Shown: positions 44,856-52,253 of the stretch, one piece after another
How the letters are laid out: each line of letters starts with the position of its first letter
How positions within the stretch are numbered: the stretch's first letter is position 1
Assembly (NCBI RefSeq): GCF_000382265.1
Contig: NZ_KB907975.1
Coordinates: forward strand, 205,541 to 269,540
DNA from: Yoonia vestfoldensis DSM 16212
GTDB lineage: Bacteria > Pseudomonadota > Alphaproteobacteria > Rhodobacterales > Rhodobacteraceae
Length of the DNA: 64,000 nt
Direction of reading: 5' to 3'
Made by a program: the position numbers and the translations under genes
The notes under the pieces: model-generated
Databases searched by the model: none
Seen by the model: the letters and a program-made list of their open reading frames with translations, nothing else
What the model was told of the DNA's origin: nothing

Positions 44856-45172
44856 CCCAGCCAGACCGCCTGTGCGGGGGCGTCCCAGCCCAGCGTCCAG
44901 CGGGTGCCGTCCGTGATGACGGGGCGGGCCATCAAGGCAGGTTGCGCGTCCAACTGCGCCTCGGTTTCCGATTCGCGCAGCCAGGCATTCAGGTTGCGGT
45001 AGGCCTGCGATTTGCGGTCGATTAGCCTGTCGCCGAATTCCGCGATCAGCGGGGCCCATTCGGCGGCAGTCAGCGGGTCGGCGCGGATATCGCGAAAGGT
45101 CACGCCCTGATCCGCAAGCGCCCGCAGCGCCGCCTTGCAATCTGAACAGGTGGGCAGGCCATAGAGGATCAT
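44852..45172 (-). CDS. ArsC/Spx-family thioredoxin-fold protein (second copy)
   Basis: The 106-residue paralogue of the gene near 44.2-44.5 kb: MILYGLPTCSDCKAAL with CxxC, and ALMARPVITDGTRWTLGWD at the end. It resembles the first copy in length and both signature blocks. Arsenate reduction is not implied. Start at ATG 45172 is clear. It is convergent with the cold-shock gene. Confidence 0.85.
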   Translation of the reverse strand: MILYGLPTCSDCKAALRALADQGVTFRDIRADPLTAAEWAPLIAEFGDRLIDRKSQAYRNLNAWLRESETEAQLDAQPALMARPVITDGTRWTLGWDAPAQAVWLG

Positions 45173-45215
45173 GGCGGTTCCAGTTTGTTAACAATGCCGC
45201 GCGATATTGCGCCGC

Positions 45216-45779
45216 ATGTCCTGTTATCGCCGCCCCCGCCGCCCCGGCGCAACATTGTTCTTCACCGTCGCTCTGGCGGACCGCACGAGCGACCTGCTGC
45301 TGCGCGAGGTCGCTGCGCTGCGGTGGGCAGTGATGCGCACGCGGGCAGAACGGCCGTTCATGGTGGATGCCTGGGTCGTGCTGCCCGATCACATGCATTG
45401 CATCTGGACCCTGCCCGCAGGGGATGCGGATTATTCCACCCGGATGGGCGCGATCAAGGGGCGGTTCTCGCAGGCGGTCCGTAAGTCGGGGTTCACCCCG
45501 ACACCCCACCCCTTCAATCCTCACGGCGTGGTCGCGGGACGTGTACGGGTCGGGGAGAACCCCGACCTACGGGCCGAGGCCCCCATTTGGCAAAAACGGT
45601 TCTGGGAACACCACATCCGCGACGATGCCGACTTTGCGGCGCTTATGGCGTATTGCCGCATCAACCCCGTCAAACACGGGCTGGTCGATGCCCCGCAGGA
45701 TTGGCCCCTCTCCTCCTTCACCCGTAGGGCGGGGTTCACCCCGCCAGTGCCGGACCGGGGGGGGAGCGGGGGTGGGTAG
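45216..45779 (+). CDS. REP-associated tyrosine transposase (RAYT, IS200/Y1-like)
   Basis: The 187-residue protein has the HUH nuclease pair in LPDHMHCIWTLP (about residues 59-65) and the nucleophile Tyr in YCRINPVKHGLV (about 146). IWQKRFWEHHIRDD is also typical. Such single-gene RAYTs cut and paste REP sequences. The ATG at 45216 (MSCYRRPRRPGA) is preferred to a TTG three codons upstream. Three GTAG-type palindromes lie inside the coding region and contribute residues such as KSGFTPTP and RAGFTPPVPD. The gene stands between an ArsC-like gene and an AT-richer gene. Confidence 0.92.
   Translation: MSCYRRPRRPGATLFFTVALADRTSDLLLREVAALRWAVMRTRAERPFMVDAWVVLPDHMHCIWTLPAGDADYSTRMGAIKGRFSQAVRKSGFTPTPHPFNPHGVVAGRVRVGENPDLRAEAPIWQKRFWEHHIRDDADFAALMAYCRINPVKHGLVDAPQDWPLSSFTRRAGFTPPVPDRGGSGGG
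45481..45502 (+). repeat. REP-like palindrome 1 inside the RAYT gene
   Basis: GTCGGGGT-TC-ACCCCGAC (45485-45502) is an 8-bp perfect stem with a 2-nt loop, preceded by GTAA (45481-45484), the position where REP elements carry a GTAG guide. It is in the same orientation as copy 3 and opposite to copy 2. Confidence 0.8.
45548..45570 (-). repeat. REP-like palindrome 2 inside the RAYT gene (inverted)
   Basis: GGTCGGGG-AGAA-CCCCGACC (45548-45567) is an 8-bp stem. On the minus strand it reads GTAGGTCGGGGTTCTCCCCG and thus matches copies 1 and 3 in reverse, complete with the GTAG foot. Confidence 0.8.
45724..45745 (+). repeat. REP-like palindrome 3 at the 3' end of the RAYT gene
   Basis: GTAG (45724-45727) is followed by GGCGGGGT-TC-ACCCCGCC (45728-45745), an 8-bp stem and 2-nt loop. 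It differs from copy 1 by a compensated base pair (T-A to G-C), so the hairpin is kept while the sequence changes. Confidence 0.82.
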
Positions 45780-45790
45780 AAAAAGCCGAG

Positions 45791-46954
45791 CTACGGTTGG
45801 TTATTTAGGTTACTCAAGACCTTTTGCACCCAAGCCTCATTATATGTATACGACCTAAACGTTGGGTTGTAGTAACAGTAGTCGAGATTAGTTGCTGAAG
45901 GCTTATCGGAATTTGCCGCAGGCCTAACCGATTCGCTCCTCCACATACTTGTATGGCTGTGTGAGTTAAAATTAGGATAACCCGCTCCTACAACTTTCTG
46001 AACAACTTGGCTTGGGCGATAAGGATGGCTATCAGCGGATGGCTTATGCTTTACAAGAACTGTGACAATATCTTTACCTTCAGCCGACAGTGGAGAGACA
46101 AACTGAAAAGTCGATTTTGATTTGGATGATGCGACTGTTGTGTAGACGACAGAGAATTGAAAGCTCTGATCGTTCTTCTGTGCCTCAGTCATTCCACCAT
46201 AAAGTTCTGCGTTGATTGCTGCTACTTTTTCATCAGAGGTAGCAGTAGCCATTGACGCAACCTGCCCAAGACTGAGGGTTGACAGTTGCAAAGAAAACGC
46301 GATTTCTGCGGCTAGCGACAGTCGCGCACCAAAGTGCTTTGTAAGCTCTCTTTCATAGTTTACGCAAGTTGCTTGGAATATTCCCGCCCAAGTATCATCT
46401 CCAAAGCCAATTGCCGTGTGCTCAGTTGCATCTCTTATTTTTATCAATGCCTTCAGATTGTTTTTAGTACCGTCATCAAAAGGGCACTCATTTGCTCTAA
46501 CAAAATCCGCTAAAGAGATTGCTAAACCATTTGCTCGTGTAGTTGGCATGTTATGGAGATCAGAGTACTTTAATGCAAAATATGTCCATGCAATGTTCGC
46601 TAAAATCGAAAAGTTCTCAGCACGGAAGTTAAGCGTCGGATTATTAAAGACCGATACAGCCAACTTCATCGCTTCTCGGGATTTTATCAATATTTCGTCA
46701 GTGAATGGGTTCAATCCGGTTCGAAAGTCAAACGATCTCTTAAAAACCTCGAAACTCCGAAATTCAACTTCAGAAGCTGCCGCTTGGTTTGGGTCATTTT
46801 TTACTGCTGATATCCTACCTGAGTTAACTGTCGCCGGACGGCACAAATTTATCTCAGCCTGTATATCTTGGTTAGTCGCTCCTCGGTTACAAAGGTATTT
46901 GACGATTCGTTTTTCGTTCTGATTCAGTGATCCAGTTTTTCCTTGCTTAAACAT
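45791..46954 (-). CDS. DUF3644-like protein, candidate defence gene
   Basis: The 387-residue protein has an N-terminal helical/HTH-like region (residues about 10-45) and, from about 85, a segment of DUF3644 type: LIKSREAMKLAVSVFNNPT, then FSILANIAWTYFALKYSDL. The IKIRDATEH motif (about 165) recalls the Rx4-6H motif of HEPN RNases. The coding sequence is clearly more AT-rich than its neighbours, with many AAA, ATA and TTA codons, which points to recent transfer. It follows thyX by 28 bases on the same strand and is beside a RAYT. GGAG precedes the ATG. The defence role is inferred. Confidence 0.7.
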   Translation of the reverse strand: MFKQGKTGSLNQNEKRIVKYLCNRGATNQDIQAEINLCRPATVNSGRISAVKNDPNQAAASEVEFRSFEVFKRSFDFRTGLNPFTDEILIKSREAMKLAVSVFNNPTLNFRAENFSILANIAWTYFALKYSDLHNMPTTRANGLAISLADFVRANECPFDDGTKNNLKALIKIRDATEHTAIGFGDDTWAGIFQATCVNYERELTKHFGARLSLAAEIAFSLQLSTLSLGQVASMATATSDEKVAAINAELYGGMTEAQKNDQSFQFSVVYTTVASSKSKSTFQFVSPLSAEGKDIVTVLVKHKPSADSHPYRPSQVVQKVVGAGYPNFNSHSHTSMWRSESVRPAANSDKPSATNLDYCYYNPTFRSYTYNEAWVQKVLSNLNNQP

Positions 46955-46982
46955 TCACCAACTCCATGAGTTTTAACACTAC

Positions 46983-47888
46983 TCACCCAATCACCCCCAT
47001 AAACTCCCGCCATTCCCCCTTGCTCATGCCCGAGGTTTCCTGCGTCACCTCTTCACCTTTAAGCATACGTTTCACGCAGTCAATCGCCTTGCCGGAGAGT
47101 GTGGCACCCCCCATCCGGTAATCCTCGAAGGCGCCATAGGCGGCGGGCACCCAGTCGGCGACGACCTTGCAGATTTCCTCGGCATAGACGCGGATCTCGT
47201 ATTGCGCGTGGCTGTCGGCGCGCAGGCGCAGAAAGTGGAACAGGTTGTGCAGGTCCACTTTCCAGTACCATTGGGTATAGATATTGGCGGGCAGGTTCAT
47301 CCGCGCCAGTTCGCGGGCAAGCCCCTGCTGGCCGTCGTCCGAGATCATCTCGGCGTAATGGTCATAACACCGCGCGGCATCGTCCTTGAGATAGGCCAGC
47401 ACGCGCGCGGCCTCTTCGCCGGTCAGCGCCTCGCCCCGGCCCTGGTTGTTGATGACCGATTGCGCGGCCAGATGTTCGGGGGCGGGAATATAGAATTCAC
47501 GGTCGAGGATCGAATAGCGCGCGGAATATTCGTTCACGTTGGCGGTCCGGTGCCGGATCCACTGGCGGGCGACGAAAACGGGCAGTTTGACGTGCAGCTT
47601 GATCTCGCACATCTCGAAGGGGGTCGAATGCCAGTGCCGCATCAGGTAGCGGATCAGCCCTTCGTCGTTCTGGACGGATTTGGTCCCTTTGCCATAGCTG
47701 ACCCGCGCCGCCTGACAGATCGCGGCATCGTCGCCCATATAGTCGATCACCCGGATAAAGCCGTGGTCCAGCACGTCATGCGCCTTGTAAAGATGCGCCT
47801 CCATCCCCGGAGCGACAGCGCGCAGGGTCGGTTGCGGATTGGCGCGCAGGGTGTCGATTTCGGCCTGCTGGTCGGGGGTGATGGGCAT
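46983..47888 (-). CDS. thyX: Flavin-dependent thymidylate synthase
   Basis: Makes dTMP from dUMP using FAD and NADPH. The 301-residue protein carries the ThyX motif [13 protein letters not shown] (about residue 110) and [21 protein letters not shown] before it. ATG 47888 (MPITPDQQ) follows GGAG with 7-nt spacing; a reading from 47933 adds 15 unsupported residues. No thyA is in the window. Confidence 0.95.
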   Translation of the reverse strand: MPITPDQQAEIDTLRANPQPTLRAVAPGMEAHLYKAHDVLDHGFIRVIDYMGDDAAICQAARVSYGKGTKSVQNDEGLIRYLMRHWHSTPFEMCEIKLHVKLPVFVARQWIRHRTANVNEYSARYSILDREFYIPAPEHLAAQSVINNQGRGEALTGEEAARVLAYLKDDAARCYDHYAEMISDDGQQGLARELARMNLPANIYTQWYWKVDLHNLFHFLRLRADSHAQYEIRVYAEEICKVVADWVPAAYGAFEDYRMGGATLSGKAIDCVKRMLKGEEVTQETSGMSKGEWREFMGVIG

Positions 47889-47995
47889 CTGCGTCTCCGG
47901 TCTGGGGGATTCTGGTTGAGGCACTATAGGCAAAGCGGTGTTGTGGCAAAACCTCCATAGCGGGAAAACAATGCCCCGAAAGGGCGGGTCTTATG

Positions 47996-48024
47996 TTGAC
48001 AGGTGGTTAACAGCGCCGAATAGT
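47996..48024 (+). promoter_or_regulatory. Candidate promoter for the lipoprotein/Slam pair
   Basis: A consensus -35 TTGACA (47996-48001) and a -10-like AATAGT (48019-48024) are separated by 17 bp, about 30 bases ahead of the lipoprotein start. The -10 match is 4 of 6, so this is a moderate candidate. Confidence 0.45.
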
Positions 48025-48056
48025 CGCGGAAAAGCTGTAACATTGAGGCGTAAATC

Positions 48057-48968
48057 ATGAAGAATATTGCATATGCTGTCGCGGCTATGGCCGCACTGGG
48101 TGCTTGTGACGGTGTTGGTGGCGGTGATGGCGGGGCTGGTGGTCCGGGAACACCGCCCGTCACCGGTGATGCGAGCCTGCGGGGCGATCTGGATGCGTTT
48201 GCCTTCAACGGCACCGATACGCTGAGCGTGCAAATCTCGCTCGAAAGCGATGATGTGCTGCAAGCATATACACAAGACGGCGCTCCGATTAACGGTTACA
48301 TCCGCTTTGTGCAGCAAGACGATCCGCTTGATCGGTTTGCGACCGCCTTTGCTAAGCGTTCGGACGATGGTAGCGTTGACGGGACAGTAGTTTTGGTCGG
48401 TGGTCAATTCAACCGCTTCTTCGGCGGCGCGGGAGCGACCCAGAACAATTACTCTGCACCCGCCGGCGGTCTCGCTAGCTATACCGGCGAGTACATTGGT
48501 CTGCTGAACCGTGGGCCCGCCGCACCAGGCGTCCCCGGCGGAACACCCGATGTATTGATCCCGCGCACCGCAACACCGGTGACTGGAGAAGTCTTCGTTA
48601 ACGCCGATTTTGCGGACAATTTGATCAACGGTGCGATCTTCAATCGTGAATTCGGAGCAGACGGCACCGGGACGGAGCTAGCCGACATTGTGCTTGTGGT
48701 AGGAGGAATCCTACCTGACGGAACGTTTTCGGGCGATGTCGAGTTGCGAGACCTGACGGGCATTGGCTCGTATAGCGGGACTTTCGGCGGGCAAAATGCA
48801 TCAGCTGTCGCTGGTATGGTTGAGTTGCAGCCTGGGTTTTTGCGTGACCGCGACAATGATCTTTTGCCTTCCGCAACCGCAACCGACAGCGAATACGGCA
48901 TTTTCGTTTTGAGCCAATGCCCGACTTCACAACCGCGTTGTGCGACTGTAGACGGAATTAATGACTAA
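48057..48968 (+). CDS. Lipoprotein with TbpB-like barrel, candidate Slam substrate
   Basis: The 303-residue protein starts with a lipoprotein signal (AYAVAAMAALGAC, lipobox LGAC, Cys17) and a Gly/Asp-rich linker. The body resembles the C-terminal barrel of TbpB/Slam-dependent proteins: YTGEYIGLLNRG, GEVFVNADFADNLINGAIFN, then ILPDGTFSGDVELRDL and YSGTFGGQNASAVAGMVEL (blocks cut short here). Two Cys near the end (CPTSQPRC) could form a disulfide. It overlaps the Slam gene by 8 bases, so it is the likely cargo, perhaps binding a nutrient such as haem or metal; ligand unknown. Confidence 0.78.
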   Translation: MKNIAYAVAAMAALGACDGVGGGDGGAGGPGTPPVTGDASLRGDLDAFAFNGTDTLSVQISLESDDVLQAYTQDGAPINGYIRFVQQDDPLDRFATAFAKRSDDGSVDGTVVLVGGQFNRFFGGAGATQNNYSAPAGGLASYTGEYIGLLNRGPAAPGVPGGTPDVLIPRTATPVTGEVFVNADFADNLINGAIFNREFGADGTGTELADIVLVVGGILPDGTFSGDVELRDLTGIGSYSGTFGGQNASAVAGMVELQPGFLRDRDNDLLPSATATDSEYGIFVLSQCPTSQPRCATVDGIND

Positions 48969-50334
48969 GCTGAAATCCTTCGCGCTGGCGGCCGTCCTTC
49001 TTGGATCGGCCGCCAGCGCACAGACCACCGTAGACCTGTCGCTTGACGACGCCCGCGCCATCGCGACGCGGGCTCTTTTTTCGGGGGACAGCGCTCTCGC
49101 GCTCGATGTTTCGCGGGCGATCCTGACGCAGGTGCCAGATGATCGTGCGTCCTTGCTCGTCGTCGCCGCTGCGGCCCCCCAGCAGGGTGACCCTGCCGCA
49201 GGTCGCCGTGCAGGTGCGCGGGCTTTTGCCCTGTCCGACACCGATCTGCAGCGCTACGAAGCAGCGCGCCTGACAGCCCTTGCCGCCGCCAATGAAGAGC
49301 GGTTCACGCTGGCAACCTTCTGGTTGCGCCGCGCCCTGATCGTGGCCCCGAATGAGGCAGAGCGGGATCAGACGCGCCAGGACGCCCGTTTCCTGCGCCA
49401 GCGCAACCCGTGGTCGTTCGATGTGTCGGCGTCGCTAGTGCCCTCGTCGAACGTGAATGGCGGCGCGGCCGATGCCATCGCGACAGCCCCCGGCAATCCG
49501 ACCGGCACCTTGTCGGACGACGCACAAGCGCTTGCGGGCTGGCGCGGGTCGCTGGGGCTTGGCGCGACCTACAGGTTGCAGGAAAATGCCACCAGCCGCA
49601 CGCTGATTGGCGCGCAATATCAAGCGACGCGCGTTCGGATCACCGATGACGTCGATGTCCCGGACGAGGCTTTGTCGACGGACAACCTCGCAGTCAACCT
49701 GCGCCACGACCGGGCGCTGGATACCGGCAGCATCGGGGCACAACTGTCCTATGCGATGATCGACTACCGCGATCTGGATAGCCTGACGCTGGAAACCGAA
49801 GTGCAGAAATTCGACGTTTTGCGCATCGACATCGATCGTCGCCTGCCTGTTGGGGAGGCTGCCGAACTGGGCCTTTCTGTCGGGCGCAGCCTGACCAGCT
49901 ATGAGTTGGAGCGCATCGGTGACGTGACGCGCACGACGATTGGTGCATCGCTGACCTATCGCTTGCCCAGCACCGACCAGATGCGCCTGAGCCTGAGTTT
50001 TTCCGATAATGACGGCGACAATCCCAATTACATCTCGACCGACTGGGCGGCGCAACTGACCTATGCCTGGGCAGAGCCGATCGGCCCCGTCTCGCTCAGC
50101 CTGAGCGGCGGCATCAGCACAGCGGATTACCCGCAATATCGCCTGATCCTGCCGGTCGCAGGGGGGCGGCAGGACACGTCCTTTTTCTATTCCGCGAATA
50201 TCGGCTTTCCCGAGGTCAGCTATGCGGGTTTCACCCCCGTTCTGACGATTTCGGGCAGCAATACCGACAGCAACGTCAGCCGCTTTACCCGCGACACGCT
50301 GTCAGCCGGCATCACGATCCGGTCCGAGTTCTGA
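48961..50334 (+). CDS. Slam-type outer-membrane protein (DUF560), type XI secretion
   Basis: The 457-residue protein has a signal peptide ending ASAQT, an N-terminal TPR-like helical domain (about residues 25-140) and a C-terminal beta-barrel (about 150-457) with the family opening FDVSASLVPSSNVNGGAAD and a terminal Phe (ITIRSEF) for outer-membrane assembly. Slam proteins move lipoproteins or soluble cargo to the cell surface. The overlapping upstream lipoprotein is the expected cargo. Assignment is from domain layout and adjacency, not from a search. Confidence 0.82.
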   Translation: MTKLKSFALAAVLLGSAASAQTTVDLSLDDARAIATRALFSGDSALALDVSRAILTQVPDDRASLLVVAAAAPQQGDPAAGRRAGARAFALSDTDLQRYEAARLTALAAANEERFTLATFWLRRALIVAPNEAERDQTRQDARFLRQRNPWSFDVSASLVPSSNVNGGAADAIATAPGNPTGTLSDDAQALAGWRGSLGLGATYRLQENATSRTLIGAQYQATRVRITDDVDVPDEALSTDNLAVNLRHDRALDTGSIGAQLSYAMIDYRDLDSLTLETEVQKFDVLRIDIDRRLPVGEAAELGLSVGRSLTSYELERIGDVTRTTIGASLTYRLPSTDQMRLSLSFSDNDGDNPNYISTDWAAQLTYAWAEPIGPVSLSLSGGISTADYPQYRLILPVAGGRQDTSFFYSANIGFPEVSYAGFTPVLTISGSNTDSNVSRFTRDTLSAGITIRSEF

Positions 50335-50337
50335 CGC

Positions 50338-51291
50338 CTACCACGCGGCCCCGATGGACCGCAGGTTGATCGTCGTGCCTTGCTGGCAGAACGGCATTTC
50401 CGCGACCTCGCCCGTGATGCGCACGCGGTCACCGGGCTGTAATCCTGCGGTCTGGCCCGTGACCGTGTAGAGCCGTCCGTCATCGCCGCGTAACGCGGTG
50501 CAGGTGACACCTTCGCGGGTGATGGTCCCGGTCAGGTCGATGCTGGCCGGGGCCACGCTGTTCAGCAGCACGACCTGCGTTGCGTTGATCGTGACACCCT
50601 GCTGACAGATCGACGCCCCAGCCCGGGTGCCTGTCACCTCGACCCTGTCGCCCGGACGAAGCGGACGTGTCGCGCTGCCCGCAAAAGTATAAAGCCTGCC
50701 ATCATCGCCGCGAAATGCCTGACAGGTCACACCCTCGCCGGTGACGGTGCCGATGATCCGCAAGGCCTGTGCCGGGCGTGGCAGGGCAGGCGTCGGGGCG
50801 GTGGATGACGGCACGCGCAGGACCATCCCCGAAAAGATCAGGTTCGGGTTGTGCAGGCGCGGGTTCTCTGCCCGCAATTGCGCAGGCGTCACGCCGCAGC
50901 GCCGGGCGATGCCGCTGAACGTGTCGCCGCGGCGGACCTGCACGGTTGCACCGCAGCGCGCAAACGCGCCCTGCCCCCAGTGGTTCGGGACCGGCGTGGG
51001 CGCGGGGCGATGAACAGCGGCCGCCGGATTGCGCCCCGGCATCCACACAAGCTGCCCCACGAAAAGCCGGTTGGGCTGCGTGATCTCGGGATTGGCGGCA
51101 AGCAGGGCAGGCACCGTCGTGTCGCAGGCGGTCGCGACATGCAGCAAGGTGTCACCGGGCGTGATCCTGATCGCATCGCCACAGGCCGGATTGGACGCCA
51201 TCGCCACAGGCGCCAAGGCGACCGCGCCCGCAGCCACGGCAGCCAGCCCCAGCACCTGCGGCAGGCGCAGGGCCTTTGCAATGAACGACAT
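50338..51291 (-). CDS. Exported LysM protein with repeated C-terminal OB-like domains
   Basis: The 317-residue protein has a signal peptide (LGLAAVAAGAVALAPVAMAS), two LysM modules (about residues 42-85 and 110-155, the second with VRRGDTFSGIARRCGVTP) that bind peptidoglycan, and two similar beta-domains at the C-terminus (each with EGVTC followed by RGDDGRLYT and ending CQQG-TIN) like DUF5818/OB folds. ATG 51291 follows GAGAAAAG; ATG 51318 is an alternative. It is the first of three envelope genes on this strand but lies downstream of the others. Role: probably cell-wall binding. Confidence 0.75.
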   Translation of the reverse strand: MSFIAKALRLPQVLGLAAVAAGAVALAPVAMASNPACGDAIRITPGDTLLHVATACDTTVPALLAANPEITQPNRLFVGQLVWMPGRNPAAAVHRPAPTPVPNHWGQGAFARCGATVQVRRGDTFSGIARRCGVTPAQLRAENPRLHNPNLIFSGMVLRVPSSTAPTPALPRPAQALRIIGTVTGEGVTCQAFRGDDGRLYTFAGSATRPLRPGDRVEVTGTRAGASICQQGVTINATQVVLLNSVAPASIDLTGTITREGVTCTALRGDDGRLYTVTGQTAGLQPGDRVRITGEVAEMPFCQQGTTINLRSIGAAW

Positions 51292-51458
51292 TCTTTTCTC
51301 GACAGCGGCTTTTGCCATGACCTTGCACCTTTTTGCAGACATCCCGAAGACGGACCGCCGGACGCGCGGCGGCGACGGTCACACCCACAGGTTCGGACAA
51401 GGCCGGAAGGTCGGGCAATATCAGCGCCGTGCTAGCCAATAACAGCGTGGCGATCGCG

Positions 51459-52253
51459 CTAGTCGATCATGTCCGTCGCCAGTCGCGTCTCGATCAATTC
51501 GCTTTCCACCAGCACGTAAATCTCGTCGGGTGGCGTCGACAATCCGTGGACCATCACGCCCGGATCAATGCCCATCTCGATCAGGTAGCGCATGGTTTCC
51601 CCCTGCCCGCGCTGGATATTCTCGACAGCAAAGAACACCGGCATATAGCCCGGTGTCTCGTAGTAATGTTGGTGCAGCCCGACGGCCCCGGTCGCCGACA
51701 CATGCCGTTCGACACCGCCCGCCAGCATGTAGGGACAGGCCGAGAGGCAGGCCATGCCGGGCAGGATCAGCGTGTTCAGCGCTTGGGCGCGCAACGCCGC
51801 ACCAATCTGCAAGGCCGCGTCGACACTGCCGCCGGGGCTGTTGATCGCGACGGTCGCTGGCACGGTATCCAGCGTGTCCAGATAAGCCGTCAGCCGCGCG
51901 GGATCGTCGGGATCGATCGCACCGTTCATCATCAGGATCATCCCGATATCCGGTTCGTCGCGCAGGGTGAATTCCAGCCGCGTCGGCAGATTGTCGGGCA
52001 AGTTGATGTTCGGAGTGGTCGCAGGATCGGCAAAGCGCGGTGTCGTCTCGCGCGGGTCGTATCGGCGGGTCTGGTCGCCTGGCGCAATCGGGCCGGTGGG
52101 CGCGGGCCGGTCGCCTGCCAGATCGAACCGCCACCGCGTTTCCAGATCGGTGACGATCAGAAATCCGGCGATGACGATTTGCAGGATGAAGATCAGCTTC
52201 AGCCCCCGCCCGATCGTGAACCCGCCGCCCTTTTGCACGGTCGGTTCAGTCAT
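51459..52253 (-). CDS. Membrane-anchored ClpP/SppA-like serine protease
   Basis: The 264-residue protein has one N-terminal membrane helix (LIFILQIVIAGFLIVTDL, about residues 20-37) and a ClpP-fold domain: AINSPGGSVDAALQIGAAL (oxyanion-side loop), the probable nucleophile Ser in CLSACPYMLAGG (about 166) and His in GLHQHYYE (about 193). It resembles the COG3904 periplasmic-protein group. Its start overlaps the stop of the upstream membrane gene (4 bases), so the two are coupled. Confidence 0.75.
   Translation of the reverse strand: MTEPTVQKGGGFTIGRGLKLIFILQIVIAGFLIVTDLETRWRFDLAGDRPAPTGPIAPGDQTRRYDPRETTPRFADPATTPNINLPDNLPTRLEFTLRDEPDIGMILMMNGAIDPDDPARLTAYLDTLDTVPATVAINSPGGSVDAALQIGAALRAQALNTLILPGMACLSACPYMLAGGVERHVSATGAVGLHQHYYETPGYMPVFFAVENIQRGQGETMRYLIEMGIDPGVMVHGLSTPPDEIYVLVESELIETRLATDMID

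Noticed and set aside
44184..45172. Arsenate-reductase function for the two ArsC-like genes
   Set aside because: They belong to the YffB/Spx-like group and no other arsenic gene is nearby.
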